Assembly: GCA_016946835.1 (NCBI GenBank)
Contig: JACVTC010000056.1
Span: 812,001 to 876,000 of the forward strand
From: Neocallimastix lanati (nom. inval.)
Taxonomy: Eukaryota > Neocallimastigomycota > Neocallimastigomycetes > Neocallimastigales > Neocallimastigaceae
DNA: 64,000 bases
Direction: 5' to 3'
Shown here: positions 12,197 through 24,060 of the stretch, one piece after another
Layout: each line of letters begins with the position of its first letter
How positions within the stretch are numbered: position 1 is the stretch's first letter
Made by a program: the position numbers and the translations under genes
The notes under the pieces: generated by a model
What the model was told of the DNA's origin: nothing
Seen by the model: the letters and a program-made list of their open reading frames with translations, nothing else
Database searches by the model: none

Positions 12197-12352
12197 ATCA
12201 TCAAGATGAAAAATTTATTGTTAACTGATGATACTAATATTAAATTAAATTCAATATCATCAGGATGAAAATTAAAATATCATCTGATGATGTTAAAATA
12301 AATTTAAATTAAAAATATCATCAAGATGAAAATCAAATAGTCAACTGATGAT
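12197..12352 (+). repeat. Three tandem hairpins in the copia C leader
   Basis: Three 36-nt units at 12197-12232, 12256-12291 and 12317-12352, spaced about 60 nt. Each starts ATCATCA and ends TGATGAT, giving a 7-bp stem (8 bp in the middle unit, where G/C replaces A/C). Each unit can also form an alternative small TCATC/GATGA hairpin. They begin about 235 nt downstream of the LTR and end before gag. Confidence 0.8.
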
Positions 12353-12469
12353 ATTTAGATAAATTTGAAACTAAAATATTATTAATACAAAAAATATAAA
12401 TAAATTAAAAATAATAATAAAAATTAATTATACTTATCAAATAAAATTATGAATAAATCACATGTAATG

Positions 12470-13058
12470 AAAAGACCGCATTCCAAATTTGGAACATCTT
12501 CCAAGACTCGTTTGCCAAAAGTAAGGAAAGAAGAAAATTTGAAATTCAAAATAAAATTGAAACAATGAAGTTCGACACCAAGACTGATATAAATATATTC
12601 ATTGCCAACTTGTAAAATTTAATAAATGAGTTTGAGAACACAGACGACATTAGTACAAATACAAAATTGGCGTTCTAAATAAAAGCTTACCTGAAAGTCT
12701 AAGGTGGATAAACGTCTTTCAACATAAGAGTTGGGAATCATGCTGCTCATACATTAAGGAAATCATCCCTAATATCGTTTTATCTAATTTAAATGAAAAA
12801 AATTTCATTCAGAAAACAAGAGTAATGTTCTCTTCAATGTTTAAACAAGAAATAGTAAGAATTATTGAAACAAAAATAGAACTAAAGTAAAGAAAAGGTC
12901 TCACAAGGAGTAGTGGAAGATGCAACTATTGTGGGAGAAGAGGACATTACTTCTATGAATGTAAATTCAGAAAAAATAATTTATATAAAAATCGAAATAA
13001 AAATAAATTCAATAAACGAATTAAAAACAAAAGAAAATTTCAAAACGATATTAATTAT
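12470..13058 (+). pseudogene. Copia C gag relic with intact zinc knuckle
   Basis: The frame starts inside the gag domain (AFQIWNIFQDSF, aligned with AFEMWNFLQDSF of copia E). A TAA follows IANL exactly where copias B and E have the Gln of LQ, a C-to-T change from CAA. A one-base frameshift then moves to GVLNKSLPESLRWINVFQ. The CCHC knuckle at about 12921-12965 is intact (CNYCGRRGHYFYEC) and is in frame with the downstream pol. The N-terminal third of gag has been lost. Confidence 0.75.
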
Positions 13059-14672
13059 GTGAACACTAATGATGTCTCTTCAAGTAATTATGACACAATA
13101 TACGCAGATGCCTTTACTAAAGATTATAATACAGAAAATAATATTGAATTAAATTACTGTAACGTTAAAGAAAAATTTTTAAATGAAGATAGTGACAAAA
13201 ACCTTCTTTCATGTTGGATTTTGGACTCCGGTGCTTCAATCAATATCACAAGCAATCTTAATCTTCTAATAGACATAAAAAAATGTAATGAAGAAATTAA
13301 TCTAGCTAATGGACAAATAATTAAAGCAGTCCATAAAGGAAAATTTAAGGGGTATGTAAACAACAATGAAATAATACTTAATGAGGTATACTACTCTCCG
13401 GCCATCAATAAAAATTTAATATCCATATGCAAATTACTAAAAGAAAATTACAAAATTGTTTTTAATAATTCAAATAATAAATCATATGCAATCATTTACG
13501 ATAGTAACGATAAAAGAATAGTTAACATCACTGCAACCAAGACTAATACATTTAAAATTTGGTTTTCCAATAATAAAATAAATCTCAATAATAATAACAA
13601 TCAACATAATAATTTAGAAATAAATTTCACTACACCAAATGCAACAAAGAGATTAAATTTATGGCATAGAAGATTATGTCATTTTGATATTAGTCATATT
13701 AAAAACAAATTATTAAAACTTAATACACCAGTTAATCAATGTCCAATTTGTATGAATTCAAAACTTAAAAACAAACCATATAAGCAAGCAATAAATAAGT
13801 CGAAACATATATTTGAATTACTTCACATGGACTTGGTTGGTCCTCTTCCTGAATCACTTTATGGTAATAAATATCTCTTTACAATCCTATATGACTATTC
13901 AAGCCATGGATGGACTTTGTTTTTAAAATCTAAAAGTGACACCTTTAACTCATTTTACAATTGGTTTTTAAGTATTAAAAATAAGTATAATACTAGAATT
14001 ATATATATTCGAACGGATAATGGTACAGAATTTTGTAATAATAATTTTAATTTATTCTTTAAATCTTACGGAATTAAACATAAACTAACTATACCATATG
14101 ACCCACAACAAAATGGAAGGGTGGAACGCTTCAATGGCACCCTAATTAATTCCGCCAAAGCTATGCTGAATGACTCTAAACTTAGTCACCAATTTTGGGA
14201 AGATGCTACCTCTACGGCTAACTATATACATAATCGCATTCCACACAAAGGAATAAATATGAAAATTCTTTATGAAATAATTAAAAAAACAAAGGTCAAT
14301 CACTCAAATATAAAAGTATTTGGATGCAAAGTTTATTTGTTTATTTCTAAAGTCTTTAAATCTAAATTAGATAACAATACTAAGCCAGGGAATTTTCTAG
14401 AGTACTCTGAAAACCCATCAGCTTACAAAAATATAGATATTTCTACTAATAAAATAATCCTATCTAGATCTGTTGCCTTTTTTGAATCCAATCCTAGAAA
14501 CAGTTATCTTAATGAATGCTCACCTGAAATTTCCAATTTTATTCCGGATCACGAAATCAGGAGAGATAATACATATAATACATATTATAATAAAAATACG
14601 TATTACACCAATACTTACAACATTAATAATAATATTCAACAAAAATTAAATAGAATTAATTATCCAGACTCT
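13059..14672 (+). CDS. Copia C pol: protease and integrase (truncated)
   Basis: An open frame of about 540 codons continuous with the gag knuckle upstream, so the ATG at 13059 is not necessarily the real start. The aspartic protease motif LDSGAS has its Asp at residue 56. The GAG-pre-integrase zinc finger reads LWHRRLCHFDISH...CPICMNSK. The integrase core has Asp258 (LLHMDLVGP), Asp320 (RTDNGTEF) and Glu356 (GRVERFNG), a DD35E spacing, so the catalytic triad is intact. The C-terminal part runs to YPDSC. RT and RNase H are absent because LTR X1 begins at 14673; the last codons of the open frame, to the TAA at 14700-14702, are LTR sequence. An active pol would need the missing half. Confidence 0.85.
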
Positions 14673-15299
14673 TGTCAAAGTTTTGAGTTAATTTGGTCTT
14701 AACGATTAGGTCAAGATGCCAAATTATAGTAATTAATTAATAATTTAAATTTACTCTTATTTAAAACATATTATTATTATTATTAAATTTTATAAATAAG
14801 TTTTTATTTAAAATATAATTTTTATTTAATCTTAATAATATTTTATTACATTATTATTTTATATAATTATTACTATAATTTAAATTACAATAATCCTACA
14901 AAGGATTAATCAAAAGATTTAAACATGTATTTATATAAAATAGTTAATTACTAAAATACTAATTATTAATATGAATATGTAATAGTATTAATATAAGTTT
15001 GATATTGATAATATAAAATAAGATAATAATATAAATATTTAATATAAATAAATATAAGAATCTAATATAACTAAATATTATATTTTATAATTAAAATATA
15101 ATATGTAAAGATTTTGATAATAAATTAATAGAAATTAATTTAATATGACAATCACGTTTTTACATTATTTAATATATATTAATTTCAATATGTTAATAAT
15201 ATTTAGTCAATTAGTTGGCCTAGACTAATTTCTAAATATTTTAATAAAGTTAATTTAATAATAATTATTATATATTAATTATTCATTAATATTGAAATT
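14673..15299 (+). mobile_element. LTR X1, left part
   Basis: Starts TGTCAAAGTTTT and matches solo LTR X2 (25752-26433), including GGTCTTAACGATTAGGTC. It is interrupted at 15299 by copia E; the remaining end is at 21523-21585. It cuts copia C pol. The bases flanking X1 (ACTCT left, ATGCC right) do not match, so its own TSD is lost or it remains from a larger element. Confidence 0.8.
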
Positions 15300-15558
15300 T
15301 GTCAAAAATATTATGTTAAGAAACACTCAAATAAGTTATAATAAACACAATAATAAATATATATAGATTAGTAGTTTTTAGAAAAATATTTTTTTTATAA
15401 CAGTATAAATTATTTTTATTCTCTTTTGTATAAGATATTATTTTTTTATAAAATAATAATTCAATGATTTTTATACTTTTTATTTTGAATATTAATACAA
15501 GTAATTGGTCATTATTTATATTAAAGATAGATTAATTAAATTAATCATTATTTTGACA
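15300..15558 (-). mobile_element. Copia E 3' LTR
   Basis: 259 bp, TGTCAAAAATATT to TTATTTTGACA on the plus strand, with TGTCAAAA at one end and TTTTGACA at the other as terminal inverted repeats. It almost matches 21258-21517. The element's polypurine tract lies directly to its right. Confidence 0.95.
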
Positions 15559-15575
15559 TTCCCCCAAAAATCTAG
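15559..15575 (-). promoter_or_regulatory. Copia E polypurine tract
   Basis: The minus strand reads GATTTTTGGGGGAA and abuts the TG of the 3' LTR. This is the expected position and composition for the plus-strand primer. Confidence 0.75.
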
Positions 15576-15639
15576 CTTCAAAAAAAAAACTTTTTAAAAG
15601 ATAAAAAAAAAAATGAAGATAGATTTTAATATAATTAAT

Positions 15640-18600
15640 TAATTATTTTCGTTAATAAGGTATTTCTAAATTTGTCCATTAAAGAGTTATTTAAGTATTT
15701 TGTAAAACCATCAGCAAGGTTGTCCTTTGATTTTATGTATTTTAATTTTATAATTTTCTTATTTACTAAATCCCTAATATGATGATACCTAATATCAATG
15801 TGTTTTGATTTCGGATTTATTGATTGATTTTCACTATTATATATTGTTGCTTTATTGCTTTATTGTCTACGAAAATTGTTATTTCTTTGATATTTATGTT
15901 TAATTCGTTTAATAAATTTTTGTACCATAATGAATGTTTTGCGCATTCACTTAAGCTATAATATTCAGCTTCTGTAGTTGAGGTGGAGACACAGTGTTGC
16001 AATTTGGAATACCAACTTGTTGGAGTGTCCCCCATTAACATGAGAAATCCAGAAGTTGATTTTCTTGTATTTGGATCGCCAGCAAATTCGGCATCTACAA
16101 ATATTTTTAATTTCATTCCCTTTTCTATTTTGATTCCATAATTTTTTGTATATTTGAGATATATAAAAATTTTTAAAACATTCATCCAATCTTCTAAGTT
16201 GGGATCTGTTGATTTTCTTGAAGCTCTGCTAACAGCAAAAAGAATATCAGGACGGGTACAGATAGCTAAATATAGTAAACTTCCTATTGCACTTCGGTAT
16301 TTTGTTTCATTGAATTTTTTGGTTCTTAGATTTGGATTTACTAATGGCATAAGATTTTTTACTGGTGTTAAGTTGTTAATATCGAATTTATTTAAAATGT
16401 CATTTATGTATCTACCTTGATGTAAAATGTAACCATTTAAAGTTTTGGTAAATTTTATTCCAATTACAAATTCAACATCCCCAATATCCTTTATATTGAA
16501 CTTCCTTTGAATAGATTGTTTTACTTTATTTATTTCTTGATTTGTTCCTGCAATGAGAATGTCATCAACGTATACTGAGAGAATACAAACTATTTCCTTC
16601 CCATTGTTTAATTTAATATAAACACATGGCTCACTTTTTATTCTATTGAAACCTATTTTTATCAATTCTTCATTGAGTTTATCATTCCATTCTTTACCAG
16701 CTTGTTTTAAGCCGTAAAGAGCTTTGTGAAGTTCCCAAAAAGATTTTCCGTAAGATGGATGACCCTCTGGTGCTTTCATGTATATATGCTCATTTAATGG
16801 TGCATTTAAATAAGCTGAATTGATGTCTATTTGAACAATATTGAAATTTTTCTGAACCGCGATAACTGTAATGATTCGAACTGTATCCTGTTTTAGTGTT
16901 GGTGCAAATGTTTCTTTGTAGTCGATACCGTACTGTTGAGTGTATCCTTTTGCAACTAATCTTGCCTTTCTTTTAATAACATTTCCGTTTGCATCTCTTT
17001 TATACTTAAATACCCATCGTGATGATATTACGTTGGATCCTGATGGTACTGTTTTAACAATTTTATAAACATCAAGATTTTTCATGATTTCTAATTCTTT
17101 CTTGATTGCGTTTAGCCATTCTATTTTATCTTTAAATTTGAATATATCCTTGAAGTTATATGGTTCAATTAATGTATTTTCATTAATTTTCATGTCTGAT
17201 TCATCTGTGTTGTTTATTTTTTTTCTTTTATTTGAATTAATTGTAAAATTGTTTAAATTCCTTTTTGAATTTTTAGGATGTTGATAGTTTTGATTTTTCT
17301 CTTTATTTGTGTTATATTTATTATTAATGTTGTTAATTTCTTGTTGGTTTTCTGTTGATATTTTGTTGTTATCATTTTCAGTCGTATTTTTAATTTCATT
17401 ATTAATATTGATTGAATTATTATTGAAATTGTGATCATTTGAATTTAACAATTCCTGATTTAAAGTATTGTAACTATTATTGATTGTATTATTGTCAATA
17501 GTATTGTTGTTATTTTCATTATTATTATTTTGATTACTGTTATTAATGATAATTTTTTTAATTATTATTTTGATAATTGGGATAATATTTACGACTAATT
17601 CTATTTGTTTTAGAAGATTTATTTTTGGATTGATTTTTAATATTTTTATTCTGGTTGATATTTCTATTCTGGTTAAAATTTGTTGTAGCATTTCTTTCAT
17701 TGATAATATCTGTTATTTTATTATTATAATCATCAATTTCATTACGGTATCTAAGTCGGTTTAGACAGTTGCTCTCCCTGAATTTGTTATTGGAATGAAT
17801 ACGATTTAAAAAGGAATTTCCTGGTTCATTTTCCATAAATTCTACAGTGCGAGATTGGATGATTTTATTATTGATAACATCAAGAATTTTGTAAGTGGAA
17901 GGATGATCGCAATATCCAAGAAAAATACCAGGATGTGAATTATTGTCAAATTTTGATCTTATTTCCTTTGGCACAAAGAAATAGACTCTACATCCGAATA
18001 CTCTAAATGTATTGTAATCTACAGGCTTATTATAAAATACTTCAAATGGAATTTTGTTTTGAATGCCTTGATGGGGAAGTCGATTATGAATATAGTTTGC
18101 AGTATCAACAGCAAACTCCCAAAAATCATGACTGAGTTTAGCGTCGTTAAGAAGTAATTTTGAAGAAGCAATGAGTATACCATTAAATCTTTCAGCCCTT
18201 CCATTTTGAGAAGGGTTATAAGGAACTGAAAACTGATGATGGATTCCATTTTCTTCACAGAAAATTTGAAATTTACTATTTTGAAATTCCTTCCCATTAT
18301 CAGACCGAATTGCTTTGATATTTATATTTAATGAATTATAAATTTTATTATACCAAATGATAAATTTGTTAAATACATCATTCTTATTTTCAGTGAAGAT
18401 GACCCATCCATATCTAGAGTAGTCATCTAAAATTGTAAGGAAATACTTATTGTTATTTATTGAAGGATTAACAGGTCCTACAAGAACTAGATGTATTAAT
18501 TCTAAAATTTGTTTAGTCTTATTGGTAGATGGTTTAAATGACTTATTTTTTAATTTGGAATTAATACATACTGGGCATTTTAATTTTAGATTGATATTAC

Positions 18601-19320
18601 TTAATTTATTTTTTATTTTAGAAATATCATAATGACCTAGGCGTCTATGCCAAAGGTCTATTACTTGTTGGTTATTTGATTCTGTATAATTGATTTCGTT
18701 ATGTTTTGTTGAATTTAAATTTGTTTGGTGTTTGGAAGTGAAAATTTGATATGTATTTTTATCATTAGATAAAGATTTATAAATTCTATTTCCATTATTA
18801 TCATAAATTAATGCTTGTGGGGAGTTGTCATAATTATTGAATATTACTTTATAATTTTGAGAAATTAATTGATTGATTGAAATTAAGTTTCTCTTAATAT
18901 ATCTTGAATAATAAACTTTTTTTAAAATGAATTTGTTGTTGTTAATGAATCCTACAAAATCGCCACAAAATTCAGATAATACTTCTTTATCATTCGCTAG
19001 TAAAATTTTTGTTTTACATTTTTTAATGTTAGTAAGAAATTTTATGTCATTAATAGTACTGATTGATGCACCTGAATCTAAAATCCAAACTATGAAGTTA
19101 TTATTATGTATATTACTATTTTCGTGATTTTTATTATTTATTCTTTCTAAACAATTAATTTTGATTGCATTGTCAGAGTTATAATCTTTAGAAAAATCTT
19201 CTAAGTAATCGTCTTTATAGTTGTTGTAATTGCTTATTGAATATAAATGCTTGTTATTAATTTTACTTTTATTATATTTTTGTTCAATTTTCTTCGAATT
19301 TTCATTGATTTATTTTCATT
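15640..19320 (-). pseudogene. Copia E pol: protease-integrase-RT-RNase H
   Basis: Read from high to low coordinates. Protease near 19060-19100 (WILDSGASISTIND). Integrase zinc finger near 18610-18660 (LWHRRLGHYDIS...CPVC). Integrase core has SDNGKEF near 18300 and NGRAERFNG near 18200. The first catalytic Asp, expected in the HxDLVGP motif, is Val here (codon 18485-18487). The frame is open from about 19310 to 17558 although it contains no Met codon I could find until the Asn-rich linker. A frameshift at 17558-17700 joins it to the RT-RNase H frame (15817-17700), which holds RWVFKYKRDANG, LYGLKQAGKEWN, YVDD and the RNase H residues EAEYYSL. An 8-bp duplication near 15850-15865 (GCTTTATT repeated) shifts the last RNase H codons, which continue in another frame to DNLADGFTKYL near 15700. 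Two frameshifts plus the Asp-to-Val change make it inactive. Confidence 0.9.
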
Positions 19321-20241
19321 GTTTTGATTCAAGAGCTTATTTCTTTTATATTTATAACATTCCTTTTTGTAGTGGCCGTATTTTCCACATAAGAAACATT
19401 TTCAATTTTTTCTTCTTCTTATTTTTAAATGCTTATTATTTTGTTTATTTTTGTTTTCAGTTTGTAAATTAAAAATATTTTTTGCGTTTTCTTCTTGAAG
19501 TTTTCTTTCCTTAATGTTCGAGAAAAGAATATCTGGTATTATTCTTTTTACGTAATTGCAACATTTTATCCATTCATTATTGTACTGGAAAACATTTATC
19601 CACCTTAGATTTTCAGGTAAGGCTCTATTCAGAATCCCTACCTTTACACTATCACTCATGTCTGTATCGATGATTTCCAATTCATCGATCATATTTTGAA
19701 GTGTTGCAAGGAAGATATGTATGTCATCATCTGTGGTAAATTTCAATCTGTTTAATTTATTTCGTAATAGCATTTTTTGATGCTCTACTCCTAAAGTAAA
19801 GGAATCTTGAAGGAAGTTCCACATTTCGAAGGCGGTCTTACTATGGCTTTTTATTATTTCTTTCGTTTTCTTTCCCAGGCTATTATTAATTATCCATTTG
19901 ACCATGATGTCATTCTTGATATCTGTTTGGGTTGTCCCAATATCGTAAACAAGAGAATTATTAAATTTATCTTTAATGTACTTATCTAAATCTTCTTTAA
20001 TATCCTTCTTTCTCAATTTTTTTACTTTTGGTAAACTAACGTATTCATCTAGATTATTGATGATTAAGAGGTCCAATACGTTAGTTTTCCAATCTTGGAA
20101 GTTTTCAACCGTTAATTCAGTAACATGATTGAAATTCTCGGAGTAATTGAAAGAGATTCCTTTAGTGAAGAAATTACTTTCTGATTCGGGAATTTCGATG
20201 ATTTGGTTTCTGGAGTTACTTCTTGAATTGTTTCTGCTCAT
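19321..20241 (-). pseudogene. Copia E gag
   Basis: The ATG at 20239-20241 gives a 279-codon frame (MSRNNSRSNSRNQII) with the copia-type gag (UBN2-like) motifs KWIINNSLGKKT, AFEMWNFLQDSF and GILNRALPENLRWINVFQ. A stop at about 19402 precedes the CCHC knuckle (KCFLCGKYGHYKKEC, near 19345-19395), which is in the same frame but behind that stop; protease is in a third frame. In copia C the knuckle and protease are in one frame, so the breaks here are probably mutations rather than programmed shifts. Confidence 0.8.
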
Positions 20242-20867
20242 TTTCTATTTTTTTATTTTTACCTTTTTGTTTTAATTAAAAGGATTTATGTTTTATTATT
20301 TTCTTAATTTATTTTTTATTGTTTTTCTTTAATTTGTCTTTTATATATTTTTTTTTATTTCATTAGTTAGATTTTATTTTATTAAATTAAATAATGTAAA
20401 TTGTAATTAATTTTGATTGGTTCTATTTTTAGTGACAATTTATTATTAATTTATTTATATAGATTTTTTAATGATTAATATTTAAAAAATTTAATTTAAA
20501 GATATTAATATATATTTTTTTTTAATATTGAGGGAGGAATTAGTATAATTTTATTATTACTGAGACCTATCATTTTGATTCTTTTATTAAATAATGTGAG
20601 TGTGATTATGTTACTATTCCTTTTTTAATTAAGAATAAATTATTTTTATTAATGTTTATTACAAAGTATTGTATATATTTATATTACGAACAATAGTATA
20701 AAGAGATTAATTTATTTATATTAAGTGTATTTAAAAATTTTTGTTATTGTTGTGAAAATGATTATATCATTAATTCTTCATATTTAATATGTTATTGTAA
20801 TTTCATTTTAATTAAAATCTTTATTTTAATTATTTATTATATAATTGAATTTTTTATTATATTTTTC

Positions 20868-21005
20868 CCAGCTTATATAGCATAGCTGACATGTCATGTT
20901 CTTTTATTCTCAGCTTATACAATATAGCTGATTTTTTGTTTCATTCTCAGCTTATATTCAATAGCTGATCTTTTATTTCATCCTCAGCTTATGTCTAATA
21001 GCTGA
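20868..21005 (-). repeat. Four tandem hairpins in the copia E leader
   Basis: Four 22-nt hairpins at 20868-20889, 20910-20931, 20947-20968 and 20984-21005; the last three have an exact 37-nt period. Each has the 6-bp stem TCAGCT/AGCTGA (CCAGCT in the first) and a 10-nt loop that varies between units. They lie about 250-390 nt downstream of the 5' LTR and before gag. Confidence 0.9.
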
Positions 21006-21224
21006 CCTTTTGTTTATTTTCAAATTCAATTATATTGATATTGGACTTCTGCGTACAATTATTTTAAATATTAAAGATTCCACTTTTATTTTAGTTTTAT
21101 AATTTATAAATATTTATATATATATATAAATAATTAAAAATTAATATTTAATAATAAATATATAAATTTCAAATTTATTTAATGTTAAATTTTTATTTTA
21201 AAAAAAAAATACTTAGCTTTTATA

Positions 21225-21257
21225 TGGATTAATCGGTTGAGATTGAGAGTCTTAATC
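21225..21257 (-). promoter_or_regulatory. Copia E primer-binding site (half tRNA-Lys)
   Basis: Directly abuts the 5' LTR. The plus strand has D-loop-like AATCGGTTGAG followed by GTCTTAATC, resembling the 5' half of tRNA-Lys(CUU). The loop has GAGAGTCTTAATC instead of GAGACTCTTAATC, so there are small mismatches. Confidence 0.6.
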
Positions 21258-21517
21258 TGTCAAAAATATTATGTTAAGAAACACTCAAATAAGTTATAAT
21301 AAACACAATAATAAATATATATGGATTAGTAGTTTTTAGAAAAATATTTTTTTTATAACAATATAAATTATTTTTATTCTCTTTTTGTATAAGATATTAT
21401 TTTTTTATAAAATAATAATTCCATGATTTTTATACTTTTTATTTTGAATATTAATACAAGTAATTGGTCATTATTTATATTAAAGATAGATTAATTAAAT
21501 TAATCATTATTTTGACA
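21258..21517 (-). mobile_element. Copia E 5' LTR
   Basis: 260 bp, near-identical to 15300-15558. It is followed by the TSD AAATT (21518-21522) and then the remainder of LTR X1. Confidence 0.95.
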
Positions 21518-21522
21518 AAATT

Positions 21523-21585
21523 AAAATAACTGAATTATTGAAACTGAAATTGAAATAAATGGAAATTAAGTTATTATCTTAACAA
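21523..21585 (+). mobile_element. LTR X1, right end
   Basis: Continues X1 after copia E (AAAATAACTGAATT ... GTTATTATCTTAACA). It ends TTAACA as X2 does. Confidence 0.8.
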
Positions 21586-21700
21586 TGCCCTAATGAAATT
21601 TTTAATTCAGAAAACATCTTAAATAATTCATCAATGTAACGAATGTAAGAAATAATAATTATTTATTAATAAATAATTAATATTTCTTAGTCTTTATAAT

Positions 21701-21820
21701 GGGTGTGGGGCATTTCGCCAAGTTGCATTTCGCCAATTTTTTTGAAAGCATGTGGCTTATTAAAAAAATGTGGAATTTCGCCAAATTGCATTTCGCCAAG
21801 TTGCTTTTCGCCAAATTGAG
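21701..21820 (+). repeat. MULE left terminal repeat with iterated TTGCATTTCGCCAA
   Basis: Contains five copies or near copies of the 14-mer TTGCATTTCGCCAA, two at the tip (21707-21736) and three further in (21771-21815). The right terminus holds the same motif inverted. Such iterated subterminal motifs could be transposase-binding sites (inference). Confidence 0.85.
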
Positions 21821-22579
21821 AATTATTAAATAAATAAATAAATAAAATTAAATATTTTTAATATTGATGTATTTATAATTATGAAGTAAATATTTAAATA
21901 TTAAAAAAATTTTTTTCATATATAAATAGCTTTACAAATATCTGTTTAAATAAATAATAAATTGATAAATAATAAATAAAAAAAATAATAATAAAATAAA
22001 CAATATAGTAATATAATAATATAATTAATAAAAAAAATAATAATATAAACAATATTGCTATAATTATAAAAGGATTGTCATTAATAATAATAATGACGAT
22101 TAAATTATAAATAATATTATTATTATTTACAAATATATATATAAATGAATTAATAAAAATAATATTTACCTACTTAAGAAAAATGTAAAAAGTTTTTCTT
22201 ATAATATTTTATAAATTAATAATAAATAATATATAATAAATAATAAATAAATAATATAAACTGTAGCAATAATTACAGAAACATCAATAATAATATTTTT
22301 ATAATAATGATGAAAATTATAATAGTTATTAAATATAAAAATAAATATAAAATTATAATATAAAAATTTTTATACTTTATATAATAAAAAATATAATAAA
22401 CTTATAAATACTTTATATTTATCCAGTTACACTAAAAAAAGGAATTATTTAAAATATAGAAGAATTAAAAAATAATATTTGAATAATTAATCTTCATTTA
22501 AAGTATATATAATTAAAAATATATATTATTAAAATTAATCATTAGAATATTTAATTAGAAACTTTTATTAAAAAAAAAA

Positions 22580-24005
22580 ATGGAGAAAAATCTAGAAATT
22601 GAAATAAGCAAAACTAATAGAGGAAAAGAACAAATTATTTTAAACAGAAAATATAAGTTTAATCTTTCATCCAAAATGAAAGACAATTCAAAAAAATATA
22701 AATGTACAGAATATAAAACATTAAATCAATGTCCATCTTTCATTATTTTAAATAATGTGAATCAAATCTTAGAATATGATGACTCACATAATCATCTTGA
22801 AAATAAATTTGGAGCAGCTAAATCAATTGTAAAAAGTAAAATTAAAGATGAAATTTCAAAAAGTTCAATTCCTTTTAATGTAAATATAAAACGTACATAT
22901 GATGAAATTTCTCAAGGTATGGGTCTTATATGTCCAGGATATAATTCAATTAAATCCCAAGTAACAAGAAGTAGAAGAAAACAACTACCTCCTGATATAA
23001 CATCATTTGATGAAATTCCCAATGAATCAAAATATTATAAAACAAAAAGGGATGAAAATTTTATGATATTCAAAAATAATGATTTAATTGTTTTTCAATC
23101 TCCATTCCAAGCAGAATTATTTTCTGAAAATAAACATATTTTTGCGGATGGCACATTTTATATTGCACCTATATTTAGTTATCAAGTATTCATAACTAGA
23201 ACCTATGTTACAGAATTAAATTGTTTTTACACTACTTCCTTTTCTATATTAAAAAATAAAAAGCAAACAACTTATGAAATATTATTTGAAGAAATAAAAA
23301 AAAATTCTAGTAAATATAATAGTATTGAAATTACACCAAAAATATTTCATTGCGATTTTGAAAAAGCTGTATCTAATGCTGCACAAAAAGTTTTTATTAA
23401 TGCAAATATTAAATACTGTATATGGCATTTTAAAAGAGCATTAGAAATTAAAAAAAAGAATTATGTGGTGATAAAGTAGAAAAAATAAAAATTTATATAT
23501 TTATTATAATAATATCTCGAACTTTCCTTTCATTAATCCTGAATATATATATGATATATATAGTTAAATAAAAAGTGAGTGCTAAGAACATAATTATGTT
23601 CAATTTTTAGAATTTTTAGAATATTTTAAAAAAACTTATTTAATTAACTATGAAACTGAAAATTGGAACTATTATGATAATATTGAGCATATTACAAATA
23701 ATGTTTCAGAAACTTTTAATAAATACTTAAAAAAATTATTTGCAAAAAAACCAACTTTTTTTCAATTACTATCAGAATTGCAAAAAGAAGAATCAAAATA
23801 TTACATTGATTACGAAAGGAGAACTGCTGGAATTTTAAGAAATAAAAAACAAAAAAAATTAATAAGAACTGAGGAAATTAAAGCTTTGGTTAAATATTAC
23901 AAAAATATGGAAATTCTATTAAAAAAAAAGGAAAGTGTTAGAAATGATTTCATTGACTTATGGTTGAAATGCTTAAATGATTTAAATATAAAAATTATTG
24001 ATTAA
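22580..24005 (+). pseudogene. MULE transposase (FLYWCH zinc finger + DDE), broken
   Basis: The open part (22580-23479, 299 aa) has an N-terminal FLYWCH-like finger (YKCTEYKTLNQCPSF ... SHNH), then the MULE core. The first Asp is in IFADGTFY (residue 190) and the second in FHCDFEKA. After CIWHFKRALE the frame is lost through several small indels around 23465-23620, and resumes with ENWNYYDNIEHITNNVSETF, which includes the third acidic residue, and QKEESKYYIDYERRTAGI. It ends at a TAA at 24003-24005. The colinear copy at 43031-44063 covers the damaged stretch, showing what was lost. It is not functional now. Confidence 0.85.
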
Positions 24006-24060
24006 ATAATAAATTATTAAGAAATGACAGAAAATTGACTAAATGAATTCTGTCATATAT

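Larger units (their letters stand above)
15300..21517 (-). mobile_element. Copia E, nearly complete Ty1/copia element
   Basis: 6.2-kb minus-strand element: 5' LTR 21258-21517, primer-binding site, leader hairpins, gag, pol, polypurine tract and 3' LTR 15300-15558. Identical AAATT occurs at 15295-15299 and 21518-21522 as a TSD. It sits inside LTR X1. The LTRs are nearly identical (259 and 260 bp, few substitutions), so insertion was fairly recent, yet gag-pol carries several frameshifts and a catalytic integrase substitution. Confidence 0.95.

Noticed and set aside
21701-21820. CRISPR-like array in the regularly repeated 14-mer
   Set aside because: Spacers are short and irregular, the motif occurs inverted at the other end of a transposon, and the context is eukaryotic.
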